Source: Cryptomeria japonica (Eukaryota > Streptophyta > Pinopsida > Cupressales > Cupressaceae). From it: a stretch of 64,000 nt of DNA. A program made the translations under genes and the position numbers. This document shows, in pieces, positions 23,788 to 35,244 of the stretch (its first letter is position 1; each line of letters opens with the position of its first letter). The stretch lies in the NCBI RefSeq assembly GCF_030272615.1, contig NC_081415.1, forward strand, positions 368,655,667 through 368,719,666. Reading direction: 5' to 3'. The notes beneath the pieces are model-generated. The model was not told the DNA's origin and did no database searches. It saw nothing but the letters and a program-made list of their open reading frames with translations.

Positions 23788-23993
23788 AGCGCGTACGTAG
23801 TTTTAAAATTTAAAATTCCTGCATACGCGCTTAGGTTTGTTCTTCCGGAGCCTAGGAAAGGTAGTGCGTACGCGCTGAGCTTAGGAAACTGAGCGCTTAT
23901 GCACTACACCTAGGAAAATTAGCACGTACGCACTGCTTATAGGAAAATGAGAGCGTATGCGCTAATAATCCTAGTAAAACCACGTACATGGTG
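23788..23993. repeat. Array of 14-bp near-palindromes (consensus AGYGCGTACGCRCT)
   Basis: Units: AGCGCGTACGTA (23788), CATACGCGCT (23822), AGTGCGTACGCGCT (23863), AGCGCTTATGCACT (23892), AGCACGTACGCACT (23921), AGAGCGTATGCGCT (23950) and CCACGTACATGGTG (23980). The last five start 29, 29, 29 and 30 bp apart. Spacers often contain TAGGAAA. The array ends about 125 bp before a gene start. Candidate functions are transposase or transcription-factor sites. Confidence 0.8.
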
Positions 23994-24118
23994 CCTGATG
24001 AAAAAAGTTTAAAAAAAAAATTGGGTCCTCATTTACCCGAAAAGTGCATTTTTTACTTTCTTTTTTTCCCATTTTCTAACCTAAACCGTGAACAGGGTGC
24101 AAAATTTGTCCTCAGGCT

Positions 24119-24642
24119 ATGGATCAAGGTTAGTTTTTGTTTTTTTTTGTCTTTCTTTCTGGTTTATGCAATTTGTTTTACATTTTGAATTTAATTTCAT
24201 TAATTTTGATTAGTTTTTTTAATTTTTTGTTTCAATAACCAGATTCTTCTAATCCAGAACAAGAACAACCAAATGCACCTCCTGAAAACCCACAAGAACA
24301 ACCAAATGCACCTCCTGAAAACACACAAGAACAACCCCCAATTCCTCCTTTTGACCGCACATCCAAAACACAGGAAGAATTAATTAATCAGTTAGGGCAA
24401 AATACATCCAAAATCAATAGATTGATTGTAAAATTGAAAACTTCTGAACCTGACCATCATCAATCCCTCGCCACTAGCCTAGAAACATTAGTTGGTGGTG
24501 CCATAGCTATATCCATAAAAATTACCAAATGGGGAAGCTTTAGGGATAGGTGTCATCAATTCTATGCCAATGGGCTATCATACGATGGAGTTAAAAACAA
24601 AAATATTTCTAAACAACAAATATGTGCCCTTTTTGTTGATTG
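24119..24642 (+). CDS. 5' part of an intron-containing gene of unknown function (runs into the gap)
   Basis: The first exon is ATG GAT CAA G (24119-24128). A 114-bp intron with donor G|GTTAGT and acceptor CAATAACCAG|AT follows (24129-24242), and exon 2 opens at 24243 and stays open to the N gap. The joined N-terminus reads MDQDSSNPEQEQPNAPPEN. It contains a 33-bp tandem duplication (24263-24295, 24296-24328) coding EQPNAPPENPQ and EQPNAPPENTQ. After this Pro/Gln/Asn-rich stretch comes a more regular region with QEELINQLGQNTSKINRLIV (heptad-like) and KWGSFRDRCHQFYANGLSYD. I do not recognise the family. The palindrome array just upstream suggests a transposon gene, which is an inference. Confidence 0.5.
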
Positions 24643-25142
24643 NNNNNNNNNNNNNNNNNNNNNNNNNNNNNNNNNNNNNNNNNNNNNNNNNNNNNNNNNN
24701 NNNNNNNNNNNNNNNNNNNNNNNNNNNNNNNNNNNNNNNNNNNNNNNNNNNNNNNNNNNNNNNNNNNNNNNNNNNNNNNNNNNNNNNNNNNNNNNNNNNN
24801 NNNNNNNNNNNNNNNNNNNNNNNNNNNNNNNNNNNNNNNNNNNNNNNNNNNNNNNNNNNNNNNNNNNNNNNNNNNNNNNNNNNNNNNNNNNNNNNNNNNN
24901 NNNNNNNNNNNNNNNNNNNNNNNNNNNNNNNNNNNNNNNNNNNNNNNNNNNNNNNNNNNNNNNNNNNNNNNNNNNNNNNNNNNNNNNNNNNNNNNNNNNN
25001 NNNNNNNNNNNNNNNNNNNNNNNNNNNNNNNNNNNNNNNNNNNNNNNNNNNNNNNNNNNNNNNNNNNNNNNNNNNNNNNNNNNNNNNNNNNNNNNNNNNN
25101 NNNNNNNNNNNNNNNNNNNNNNNNNNNNNNNNNNNNNNNNNN
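24643..25142. other. Assembly gap (500 N)
   Basis: Exactly 500 N, so probably a gap of unknown true size. Sequences on the two sides need not belong to one element, and reading frames should not be carried across it. Confidence 0.99.
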
Positions 25143-25681
25143 AGATCAGACCCATTCATGGGTTTCCAAGGGTTAATCCTTTTTGTAAGGATCATGGACA
25201 AAAGGAGAAAATTTGGTCAAAGTCGGAGCAGGGATGGGTTAAGATTAACTTTGACGAGGCCTCTAGGGGCAACCTGGGTATTTCTGGAGCGAGCTGTGTG
25301 GCTCACGATGGAGGAGGGAAGGTTCTTTATAAAGGTGCAAAGAGGCTACAAGATGGAACTAATAATTACGCAAAGGTACAAGCTGCTCTATTAGCAACCG
25401 AATTGGCAGTTAATATGAAGGTTTCGAAAGTCCATTTGGAAGGAGATTCTCAAGTTGTGGTTAATGCAATCATGAAAGGCGTAACTTCAAGTTGGAGATT
25501 AAACAAGTATATCACCTTGATTTGCTCAAAATTAAATACCTTTCAAGATTTCTGTATATCTCATGTAAGGAGAAGTGGGAATGCCATTGCTGACGGGTTA
25601 TTGAACGTGGCATGTGATTTAGCTAAGGGAGAGGTGAGGTGGTGGGATGGTAATGATGCCACCATTCAATGGAATAGTTAA
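25143..25681 (+). pseudogene. LINE-type RNase H domain, one catalytic residue changed
   Basis: After the gap the frame is open to TAA at 25679. It reads EQGWVKINFDEASRGNLGIS (catalytic Asp in FDE), NNYAKVQAALLATELAV, VHLEGDSQVVVNAIM (Asp) and HVRRSGNAIADGLLNVA (Asp). The usual A-E-x-x-A-L position reads A-K-V-Q-A-A-L, so the catalytic Glu appears to be Lys. This is the C-terminal RNase H of plant L1-type ORF2. Its RT lies in the gap or is absent. Confidence 0.75.
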
Positions 25682-26957
25682 GGCGGCCTGCAAAGTACAG
25701 TACCAATGATAATTCTGAAGTGTGCGAAATGCTTTCTATCCTCAGATCGTGTGCCTAGGCTGGCTCGACTAACACTGGTAATTAATGCCGAATTCCTCTG
25801 CAACGGCGATGGGTGGGGGGAGAACTATATTAATACCAAGAATGAGAATTTATGCTCATTCATTGTGGCAGATGTGCGATTTTGGTGTTGGTGAAAGTGG
25901 TTTCTTTGCAGAGTTAGACGGTTTTTGTGGGGGAGTTTGAAATGGAAGCCAATTTTACATTCAAAAGTACTAAACTCATGCCTGCCTTTTGGGGTCCGGT
26001 TCCAAAAAAACGGCTGCAAAACATGTCTTGCAAAGGATCCTCTTTTCTTGCAGTCTGTTCAATTGGTTTTAGGCGAGTAGGTGGCGGTTATTGGGCACAG
26101 GTACAGAACTAGGGTAGATATCTACTCCTTAATCTTGGCGTGGGGGCTTCGATTTGGTTATTCTTGTGTGGAAGTTAGAAGAGTGATGATGGCAATTGTG
26201 CTGAAAGAATACCTGATTAACTTGGAGTCTCTGCTGGAGTGGGTGGTCCCGGGATGGGGCTTTGATGTTTCGGAAGGCATACCAGAGGAGCATGTAGACC
26301 TTAGAGACAGACACATGCGGATTCCCTTCCTGAGATGCTGAGAAGAAGTAAAAGCCAGATTTTGTGAGGATGCGAGGAGGGGGTGGGAGGGCCTAAAAAT
26401 GTATGTACAAATCATGGAATTGGAGGGGATTATTAGGCAGGTGCGTGCGGAAGCAGGGAGGTGGAAGAGGAACGAAGGAAGAGGGCGATAACTAGAAGAT
26501 TATTTGCGGAAATGGCTAAGCAAAATGTGTTGTTGGCAATCAGACCAAGTGTAGGAGATGGTGGGGTGGGTGGAGATTCAAGCGCCTCGGCTATAGGTGT
26601 TGTGAAGAAAGAGAGATGATGTGTTTTTCAGGCCAGTGTACTTCTAGGTGCCAATTTCTTCTGTTTAAAATTTTATTTGAAATACGTAAAATTTTTGTTT
26701 CCGTTAAAAATAGTTTGAACAAAATCTGCCAGATTTTTGAATGGCAAGATGTAATATGTGAACTTTTGTACTTGAAGTAGTGGGTGTGGGGTAGTGTTTG
26801 AGCAGGTTACTGGTTTTTGAAATCAGGGTTTTTGATGGGTGGTTTGGATGTTTTTTGTGGGTGGTTTTTGGGGAAGTGGTTTGATAGTGAAAAATCTTGA
26901 TGAAGTTGTACCGTTTAATTTTAATTAATAAAATATAAATATTACCGATTAAAAAAA
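25682..26957 (+). other. LINE 3' region ending in poly-A
   Basis: This follows the RNase H frame. Several short frames (for example around 26081-26640, with EYLINLESLLEWVVPGWGF and a Glu/Lys/Arg-rich stretch) may be an eroded coding extension. It ends with AATAAAATATAAATATTACC and an A8 run near 26950-26957, the usual poly-A end of a LINE. Confidence 0.4.
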
Positions 26958-27669
26958 ATGAAGATTATTTTGTAATTTGACTGAGAAATTGTAGTAGGGG
27001 GATTGGATTTATGCATTGAAGTTTTCGATTGAGGATTGTCTGGCTCTCTGGATTGGGACCCGAGGATCTTCTGTTAATTGCTGCTTCTGCTTCTACTTAT
27101 TTTCTTTCCGGATAGCATTTTGAGGTAGGGGCTTCTGATCCATACCTTGTATGTTAAATTTCTTTTTAGGACTGTAGAAATTAATTGGTGATTATTGAAT
27201 TCTAAATGTTGAAATTGGGGAATGCATTTATATTGTTCTGGAAAATATTTGGGAATTCGGGATTAAATTGGATCTTTATTTTAAAATAAGGGAGGGTTTA
27301 CATTCTGGTAAATTTTTGGTTCAGAAAATTTTAGGGGTTGCTTTGTATAAAAATTTCAGTTACTACGGTTTTCTTTGACAGATTTGTGAGATAGAGAAAT
27401 TCGTGCCTTCAATTAGATTATCTGTTAATGAGTAATATTAATGTTATTGTTCTTTTTTTTTATAGTATAAAAGTTATATTTTTATTTATCTAATTTATTT
27501 CTGTCGTACATGATAAGAATCCTCTGTATCTTGTTGGGCCTTTGTGATTCTATATATATATATTTCATTACTCAATGTTTAGCGCTTCAATGAATTTCTA
27601 TTTTCTTTTGTTATGTTTGTATTGATTGGCAGTGCTGTGGGGCAACCCATAGAGCTTGGGAAGGCTGTA
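26958..27669. other. Non-coding stretch
   Basis: AT-rich with short T and TA runs. I see no gene, LTR edge or RNA gene. Confidence 0.4.
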
Positions 27670-27803
27670 CCCACGGATCGTGGGGAGCCTCAACCCACGG
27701 TCTGTAGGGATGCTTTCCCCACAACTGTGGGGAAGCCACTACCCACAACGTGCGGGTGGCTCTTCCCACAGCCGTGGGGGAGTCACTCCCCACATGCGTG
27801 GGG
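27670..27803. repeat. GC-rich hairpin array, unit CCCCAC-N4-GTGGGG
   Basis: Six units start at 27670, 27694, 27717, 27742, 27765 and 27788 (steps of 23-25 bp). Examples: CCCACGGATCGTGGGG, CCCCACAACTGTGGGG, CCCCACATGCGTGGGG. The inner pair differs in a matched way (CACG...CGTG in one, CACA...TGTG in another). The block stands out sharply from the AT-rich surroundings. Open frames through it are artefacts of the repeat. Confidence 0.85.
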
Positions 27804-27887
27804 ATTCCCTATCGGCCGCTTCTCTCTGTCGACTGTTTTTTTTTTGGTGAAGCCCGGTTTTCATTTCCAGCATTAATGTTTTGTTTT

Positions 27888-28193
27888 GGATTAAAGCAAA
27901 ACCATGTTTTGAAGGGGCCCCAAAACCCTTTACAAAAAGATTCTAGGAGAGTTAGAATCAGAGATTAACATAAATCCCAAACAACACAGGCTGCAAAAGA
28001 TAGACATTACAAACAACAACCATAGAGACAACAAAAGCCCATACAAGCAACAAAAACCAGCAAAGAGAAAAAAACATAGAACCAACAAAACAAAGACAGC
28101 ACCGACCACAGTCAACAGAGCCACAAAGCCAATTACATGAAGTTCTTGAGGGTCTCAGCCAACTCAGCCTCAAGGACACTCATATTTATATCT
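27888..28193 (-). mobile_element. 5'-truncated LINE tail with perfect 18-bp target-site duplication
   Basis: The 306-bp insert is flanked by identical copies of GCATTAATGTTTTGTTTT at 27870-27887 and 28194-28211. On the minus strand it contains the end of a frame, MSVLEAELAETLKNFM-stop, followed by a T-rich 3' UTR ending GGTTTTGCTTTAATCC next to the A-rich side of the duplication. This is the signature of target-primed insertion of a truncated LINE end. It is a recent event judged by the perfect duplication. Confidence 0.85.
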
Positions 28194-28211
28194 GCATTAA
28201 TGTTTTGTTTT

Positions 28212-29935
28212 ATTTGCTTATTCGAATATATTTATATCTGCTGTGTTTATGCAGATTACTCTTGGGTAATAGATGACATATTTCTCTGTTAGATTAACGC
28301 AGTTATATTTCAAATTATATATATGTATATAAATATATGTTGTGAATTTGGGTAATTGTATTAGATTATTTGTATAATGTATGGCAATTTGGTTAAATGA
28401 AATGTGAAATTTTAAATATTGTTTAATGAGGTGATAGATTATATGCACAACTGATTGGAGCAAACTAAGATATCATATTTTAACCTTGGATTAATGAAAT
28501 TGTTAAAATATAGAACTACTTGTTGTTCTGATGAACCTTTCTATTCTTGGTATTATGAAACTATATTCATGTCCTTGGATCTTACTGCCCTTGTGGAAAT
28601 GTTCAATTGAGTGGTTTTATGTTTTGGTTCCAGAGGCTTTGAGAGGGAATTTATGGTTTCTTTATTGTACTGCCATGTTTTCTCTTGTTGGATTAGAGTC
28701 CCAGTCTGTATGTTATTGGAAGCTAGATGGTGATTCCTAGCCTATCATGGATCCTCCTTGTGTGACATTTTATTCTAGCAAGAGAGTCGTGCCTTGCTAT
28801 GGTATTTTGGTGCTTTCCATTTTGTGATTTCCGGTTTGGTCTTTGGTTTTGCTTGGATTCCTAGGTGCATTCATGGGAGAGTGGCTTTCATTGGGGGTTG
28901 GGACCCAGAGTGGTTGCAAGGGTAACTCAATGAAAGTTTGTAATCAAGTGAAAACATGACATAATGAATTGGGGTGGGTAGTTAGATCACATTAATAAAG
29001 ATTAATATTTGTTGCCTCTCTTACGTTCAGGTGGTTGTTTAGGGCTAAGGTAAGTAGAGACGGGCTTGGAATGGCTTCCACCAATCTTGTCTGTTCGAAA
29101 GGTTGGTGTGGTCCACTAGTGATTGTATGGGGGCCGGGGGTCGGGAGAGGTCACCAGGGTAACACAGGATGGGGGCCGAGACCTAGTGAAGACCTACCAG
29201 AGTAACTCATGACAACCTAGTGATGACACTCTTCCAAATTGCATACCTAGTGGTTTCTTTGGTTTGTTCATCGGTGTTTGCTTGGGCCTTTGGAAGTTTG
29301 TTGTTGTCCTTATGAGTGCTTGATCTCGTCTTGTGGATTTCTTGTGATTGTAGCCTTGTGTGCTTCGTGTGTATCCTTGTATCATTATGATTCTTTCTTT
29401 CGTCTCTTGGGTTTGACTGATACCTCCTAGCATGGGGGGTGGACCTGATGGTACCACATGGTTGGGTGGAGTGCCTTTCGTACCCATTGTATTTTGGTTC
29501 GAAATGCTTCTTGTTTGAGACAGTTCGTGAGAAGACTGAAAATCTCCATCATGTTCTTGGCTTTTGTACTTTCTTCATTATTGTACTCTTGGAGACTGTA
29601 TCCTTATGGATATCTTGTATTGTAAACAATGATCTTATGTATATTCTCTCGGCTATGTAAAATGATCCAAGTATCTTGTAAAGGACAATGTATTCTTATT
29701 TGTAAATGTTTCTTATTTCATCATTTATGATTGGTTAAGTTATTTGAGTAATTTCGTTGTGGGGCCTTGAGGACACTTGTATGATTTATATGTTCATTAT
29801 AGCCTATCTTGTATCATCATGATGCACATTGTATTAGTATGGTTTATTTTCTTTCTTAAAAAAAAAATTATTCGCATTTTTTATTGTTATTTTTATGTAT
29901 TGTCCTCTGGGCCTCATAGTGGGGGTGTTACACTT
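28212..29935. other. Non-coding region, probably retroelement-derived
   Basis: No sustained coding frame. At 29925-29936 the plus strand reads GGGGGTGTTACA, whose complement TGTAACACCCCC is a common start of plant gypsy LTRs, so part of this region may be a minus-strand LTR. This assignment is an inference. Confidence 0.3.
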
Positions 29936-29936
29936 C

Positions 29937-30195
29937 AGTTTTCCTGAGTTGGTGCTCAGTTTGTATTCAGGGTTGTAGCCCTTTGGGTTGGTGCCTCTTT
30001 CTGCTAATAGAAGAAACTTTTATGCCGTGGTTTTTTACCCGAAAGGGTTTTCCATGAGAAAATATTGTGTTGTTGTTTCTGAGCTTTGCTTGCATTTTCA
30101 TATCTGTGTTTCAGTTTGTCTCGAGAGTCATTTGTTATTAAAAATTGCATTACTGATTCACCCCCCCTCTCAGTATTGCTTGTGTAATTCATCAG
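29937..30195 (+). repeat. 3' part of a copia-type LTR
   Basis: It contains GTGGTTTTTTACCCGAAAGG, GGTTTTCCATGAGAAAATAT and near the end GATTCACCCCCCCTCTCAGT. These are the same signatures as in the other copia LTRs here (for example 16430-16630 and the reverse of 61770-62110). No PBS follows and the 5' limit is unclear, so it may be a solo or truncated LTR. Confidence 0.45.
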
Positions 30196-30216
30196 GGTGC
30201 TTGAAACCACCCACAA

Positions 30217-30301
30217 GTAGGCCCAAGGGTTTCATGAATGCTCGTCAATACCACCACTTGGCCCAAGGGTTTCATGAACACCTGTCAATACAACCACTTG
30301 A
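30217..30301 (+). repeat. Tandem duplication, about 43-bp unit
   Basis: GGCCCAAGGGTTTCATGAA with its following TCAATAC-ACCACTTG occurs twice in a row. Confidence 0.75.
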
Positions 30302-30463
30302 GAGTCACCCAATTTGGGATGGAATTACTCCGCCTCTCCCTACACAAACCAACCTATCCTTCCAAAGGCATTAGCGAAAGGTTAAGGCGAGATCATTATA
30401 ACAGCCTTTCATGTATTATAAAAGTATGTGTTTTGATATACCTATATATAAGTATGTTCATGC

Positions 30464-30500
<37 letters not shown>
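30464..30500. repeat. Microsatellite (CT)n-(TA)n
   Basis: A run of CT repeats (about 30464-30488) passes directly into TA repeats (about 30489-30500). Confidence 0.9.
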
Positions 30501-31110
30501 GATACCTATATTCATTATTACTCCATATAATGGATAATTATATTTATTTATTATTCATCTACTTTTATCACTTAAATTAGTAACATATATTTATTAACCA
30601 TAATGGATACCCCAATTAATGCAGATTGCAATTTATAATATTCTGATCCTTGATCGATCTGCTCTTCCAGCTCTAATCAATCTCTTCCTTTTTTCAGTTT
30701 ATTTTCTTCATACCTTTTCATTTTGCTTTTTCCCTTTCCAGTTTCATGCTGGGAACGCCTCTTTATAGTCTTCCTCAATCGATGTAAAGACATGATCCAT
30801 CCAAAGGGTGCACATATTTAGGGAGATGTGTCTGTTGTTAGCAGTGATTAGTAAGGAACAATCGGCAGGGACAGCGATTTGTCTTTATTAATGACTAGGT
30901 CTAACGCCCCCAATCCCTTATCACATTTGTTAATGCTAACCACTTCTAATTTCTAACCGATCAGATAATATATTTTTTAATTAAATAAATAACAAGTGTC
31001 ATTGATCAAATGTAATTAATTATTATTAATATCTTGATTAAATAAGTAACAATCATCATTGATCAAATACAGTTAAATAATATTATTAATCAACACTTTA
31101 TTATTAAAAA
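30501..31110. other. Non-coding AT-rich stretch
   Basis: I see no gene or repeat edge. Local TAATTATTATTAATA repeats occur at 31000-31100. Confidence 0.4.
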
Positions 31111-31114
31111 CATA

Positions 31115-31440
31115 TCAAACTGAAACGGAGACATGACACTTTGGGAATTGGCTTTGTTTCAACCTTCAAGTTGATTGCAAAATCATTCTCTCTCTACTGC
31201 CAATCCTTGAATCTTGTTGGGAAAAACATTTGCAAACTTGTGCAAAGTTGGCTGGTCATCTGGGGAGTTCTTTATCTTGCACAACCACAGTAACAACATA
31301 CAATTGACATTCGCACCTTAGATTCTTCTTTACCTTTATTGTTGACACAAACTGTAGAGAAATAGACTTACAGACACCTTGAATTGCTACAAAGTCAGGT
31401 CCATCCAAGGATGAGAGGTCTTATTATAGCTGATCTATTT
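31115..31440 (-). pseudogene. Gypsy protease-RT linker fragment
   Basis: Hand translation of the minus strand gives GPDFVAIQGVCKSISLQFVS, then KNLRCECQLYVVTVVVQDKE, then (after a frame change) FANVFPNKIQGLAVERENDF and AINLKVETKPIPKV. These match the conserved gypsy passage before RT (C.LY.V.V, then F..VFP..lpGLp..R...F.I.L..g..Pi). Stops and a frame change are present. Oddly, the RNase H fragment at 31703-32029 lies on the upstream side, the reverse of normal order. Confidence 0.6.
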
Positions 31441-31702
31441 TGGTAGGGTCATAACATTCTCTTGGTTGTTTGTTTCATAATGATGGGACCATGTCTGTTA
31501 TGGGTGATTTTTGCTTCTACGCTTCAACACTCAACTTCCTTGGATCACTCTATAGGATTGTCATTGTGCCCAGGTGTGCTCTCTTGCTTAACATGTTTGC
31601 TACCTTGTTCTCTGTTCCTTGATTTGTATTCACTCAAAAACCTCCTTTCACCTGTGTTGTCATGTGTTGAGTGTAGGTTGAGTAAAGAAGTATTTCAAGC
31701 TT

Positions 31703-32029
31703 CTATGGTTGGTCCTTAGCTAAAACTCGCTCCAACCTAATTAGTGCCTCCACATTTTGAACATGTGGAACATTGACACTAATTCCATGGGCTGGGTAAT
31801 TTCGCTTGTGATCTTTTGATTTGTGTGATTCATATGCAATCACTCCATTATCTTGCATCAACAACCCACCAAGTTTATCCTTGGATGCGTTTGTGCATAT
31901 TGGGAAATCTTTCTCCATGTTACGTCCTACAATTGGTGTTGATGTGAGCTTCCGCTCCGACCAGACAAACTTATCATCTTTTCTTTGCAAGAAGAAATAA
32001 ACCATGGAGAATTGTTGATACCAAATCAA
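31703..32029 (-). pseudogene. Gypsy RT-RNase H fragment
   Basis: The frame reads FFLQRKDDKFVWSE (end of RT), then EKDFPICTNASKDKLGGLLM and VIAYESHKSKDHKRNYPAHG. The block matches the start of gypsy RNase H (F.i.tDAS..glG.vL.Q, iay.S..l...e.nY..h). The conserved Asp of TDAS reads TNAS, so the catalytic residue is Asn. The rest of RNase H and the integrase are missing. Confidence 0.7.
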
Positions 32030-33977
32030 ATCTATAGTGTATGTGCTTATTCCGAAAGAAGAACAAATTTAATCAGATCTTGATTGAGGGAACACTTAAG
32101 CCCATTATGATATGAGGCCAACAAAGCATGCTATCAAATAAATGAAAATTTAAAACAATTGGGCCTTTATCAACAAGCTCCTCATAAACAACCTATATGG
32201 CCTGATCATAAGTTCGCATAACCTTAGGCTTCATGTTTTCCCCACTGATTTCTCATTGCCTCCATGATATGGATCTTATGATGTTTTTTAGGCACCCCAA
32301 TCTATTCTCAAGTAAAAACTGATATTCTGAGGCCAAATCCATGATTCTTTCACCCAAATTTTGTGACACAAGTTATTTGTTACCTGCTTATTTGCGGCAT
32401 TATTTGGCAGTCTCTTGCTGTTCTTTAAGTGTTTGTTATTTTGTGTTTGCTTTTATATCAGTTCTTTGCCACTGATGATTGTCTGTAAGCTTTGTCATAG
32501 TCTCCTCTTTTACATTATCAGGAGGATATTGTTCTCTATATAACTCTCCCGCTTCTTGTTTAAATTAATTAAGTGGTTCCTTTTAATGCTAACAAAAAGC
32601 TTGTTGTTAGGTTTGTTAGGCATAGTTTAGCTTGTGCCATCATTAGTACATTGTTGCATGTAGGTTGTTTGCATTAGTTTGTTTTCTGTTTCTTATATAA
32701 TGAGCTACTACTCATATGATTCTTATTGCTTGTTCTCTCAATCTTTCATTGTCCTTCATGTAACACACTATAACGAAATAACATGCTAAAATGAAATAAA
32801 ACATTTAAACATAAATGTAACATGCTGAAACGAATATGACTGTTAACATGAACATTGCAACTTAACATATAAAGAAATTTTTTTGTTTTGAGATAAACAA
32901 TATCTGAAAGTAATTACATTGTTTGAAACCAAACATAAACGTAAGATAAGAAAATAACTAAGCATTGCATTAAATGAAAGAGAGAGTTTAGAGAGTACAT
33001 TTCATCTGATGCTAACATTTTGAACTTAATAACTTTTTCAAGATACCAGTGAGGAGGGAAAGTATCATCAAGGCACTTTTCCGCCCAACCACGGACTTAG
33101 TAGTCTCCCGTGCCATATCTAGCTGGATTGGCTTGACCCTTTGCAGGGAGGTAACTGGAAGTGGAACTCAATGCCATCTGAGACTTGATGTTTAGAACGT
33201 ACACATGCTAGTCGACCATACACTATGGGTAACCCCCAACTAGTATGACGCTCTTGACTAGAGGTGTATCTGGTGCTAGTGATCTGACGATAACTTGCAT
33301 TACGCAGCACCACCTTGGGCAAGGTTTAAACATTGCAAGCACAATTAAACGTGCTGTCAATGATTACCACCCTTTTCGGCATAGATCTAGGGTCAAAATG
33401 GGTTCAACTGAACTCATATAGGAACTATGACCATTCGTATCCTTAACATTCATTTGTTAACAACTCTAGCACTCTTAAAAGTTACTGTTTATTTCTTCTC
33501 ATTTATGATTGCAAAGATTTGTAATGATTCAACTAAATCCCTGAGATGGGAAAATGAGGGGCATAAAAGCCGCTAGCTGTACATCCAACTCATAAGTATG
33601 GAATGTAAACCATGCCTGACATGTCTCTGCTGTCCTGGCATCTTGAGGGTAATCACTCAATGGTGATGCTATCTGCATCGAGGTATAGTGGTGCCCTTCT
33701 ACCCTCTACCTTCCTAGGCTAGGGTATTAGTTTATTTCATAATTTAAAGATGATAATCTCTATTAGTTAGGTTGTTTGATTTTGCTGTTATGATTTCCAG
33801 ACTTAGCAATTTCTGAAAAAGCTCAATTAAGAGGTCAGAAGTCTTCTTAACACAAGACTTGGATAGGCATCCGCTCTAATATGAGGAATACTGCTTGTAT
33901 ATCTTTTTCCAGCTTTATTACGTTGATTATGGGTTAAATAATCCATATACATTACACATACACATATAGAGTATTAT

Positions 33978-33980
<3 letters not shown>
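32030..33980. other. Non-coding region
   Basis: No supported gene. I see no RNA gene or clear LTR edge. Confidence 0.35.
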
Positions 33981-34014
<34 letters not shown>

Positions 34015-34060
34015 AATATATATGCATGTATGTTTGTCTATATATATATATATATGTATA
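33981..34060. repeat. Microsatellites (AC)n and (TA)n
   Basis: An AC run at about 33981-34007 is followed by TA-rich runs to about 34055. Confidence 0.9.
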
Positions 34061-34402
34061 TTTATTTGTCTACCCATATTCGTTTTGGTTTTTTAAAATG
34101 TTCAAGCTAGCAGCCATCTTTTATGATAACCAATTATGACATACGGCTCTTTTTCAGAGGTTTAGATTTTAATTTTTTTTTTTTCAAATATCAAAATGAC
34201 TGCTATTACAGTCTACCACTGGTTTTATACAAAGATTTTTCTTAGTGAGAAAGGTCTGTAATAGCAATCTACTCGAACATAGAGTATGCTGCTTTTTAAA
34301 TTGAAGAATCATAACAGCTGAAGAATTAAAACACCCTAACTGGTATGGTTTAACAACAGTATTTCAACAATAAAGATAACTTGGCATATCATAATAAATG
34401 CA

Positions 34403-34408
<6 letters not shown>

Positions 34409-34436
<28 letters not shown>
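34409..34436. repeat. Microsatellite (TA)n
   Basis: Uninterrupted TA repeats. Confidence 0.9.
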
Positions 34437-34437
<1 letters not shown>

Positions 34438-35244
34438 CATTAGCGTACAGGTATGAGAACTGGTTCATTAGCTCTCAACCCTCCTAAATTCCAAGAACAG
34501 TAAATAAATCTGGTTTAATAGCAGAATATTGCAGATGTAGTACGTATTTCATTTTAAAACTGCAGAAGGGTTTAGCCTTAAACAATTTCCAAAGTAATTC
34601 TCTGTACTTGCTTTAGATTGGGCATACTCCAAAGATAACCAGATATATCATGGGGTTTTTAGAAATCCTTAAACAAATTGCACACAACTGATATATCTTG
34701 ATATTTTTTTTTTAGAACACTATATTTCGAAACCTAAGAAGCAATGAATGGAATGTAGAACAAAATCGCAGGGTTTTAGCTAGAATACATGACTTGGTGT
34801 ATTTTATAGAGGAACAAAAATCTGTAGGATGTCTCCCAGCGCTGTTCCTAACAACAATTTCTCTATTCTAGAGACGCAAAGCAGAAAACGAAATTCGCAG
34901 AGCATAAAACCTTATTTCCACGACTGCCTGAAGTAAGAATGAATCGTTCTTTTTCCAGGTTATGTATAATCCAACACATTTTGCTTTCAACCATTGCCAT
35001 AATACCAGGCATCTTTTCTCTAATCCGCTAGGAGTCACGAGAATTCCTCCTCCTAGCCCCACGCCATTCTCCTGCTTGTTATTGCTTCTTCGTCAAGACT
35101 CATGGTTCATGCCAAAAAGCCTTCCATTTTTTGAAGCTTCTACAATATTTACTTTTTAATATCGAACTCCTTTCAAAATGCCTGATAAAATATATAACTT
35201 GCTCATCAATTAATAAAAGTGTATATGAGCATGACGCTATGAAA

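Noticed and set aside
24422-25681. One long frame spanning the N gap
   Set aside because: Translation of N hides stops. The two sides have unrelated content (novel N-terminus versus LINE RNase H), so I treat them separately.
27613-27968. Overlapping open frames (60-87 codons) over the GC-rich hairpin cluster
   Set aside because: They exist on several frames and both strands because the repeats lack stops; the encoded Pro/Gly/Trp-rich peptides mirror the repeat and have no family features.
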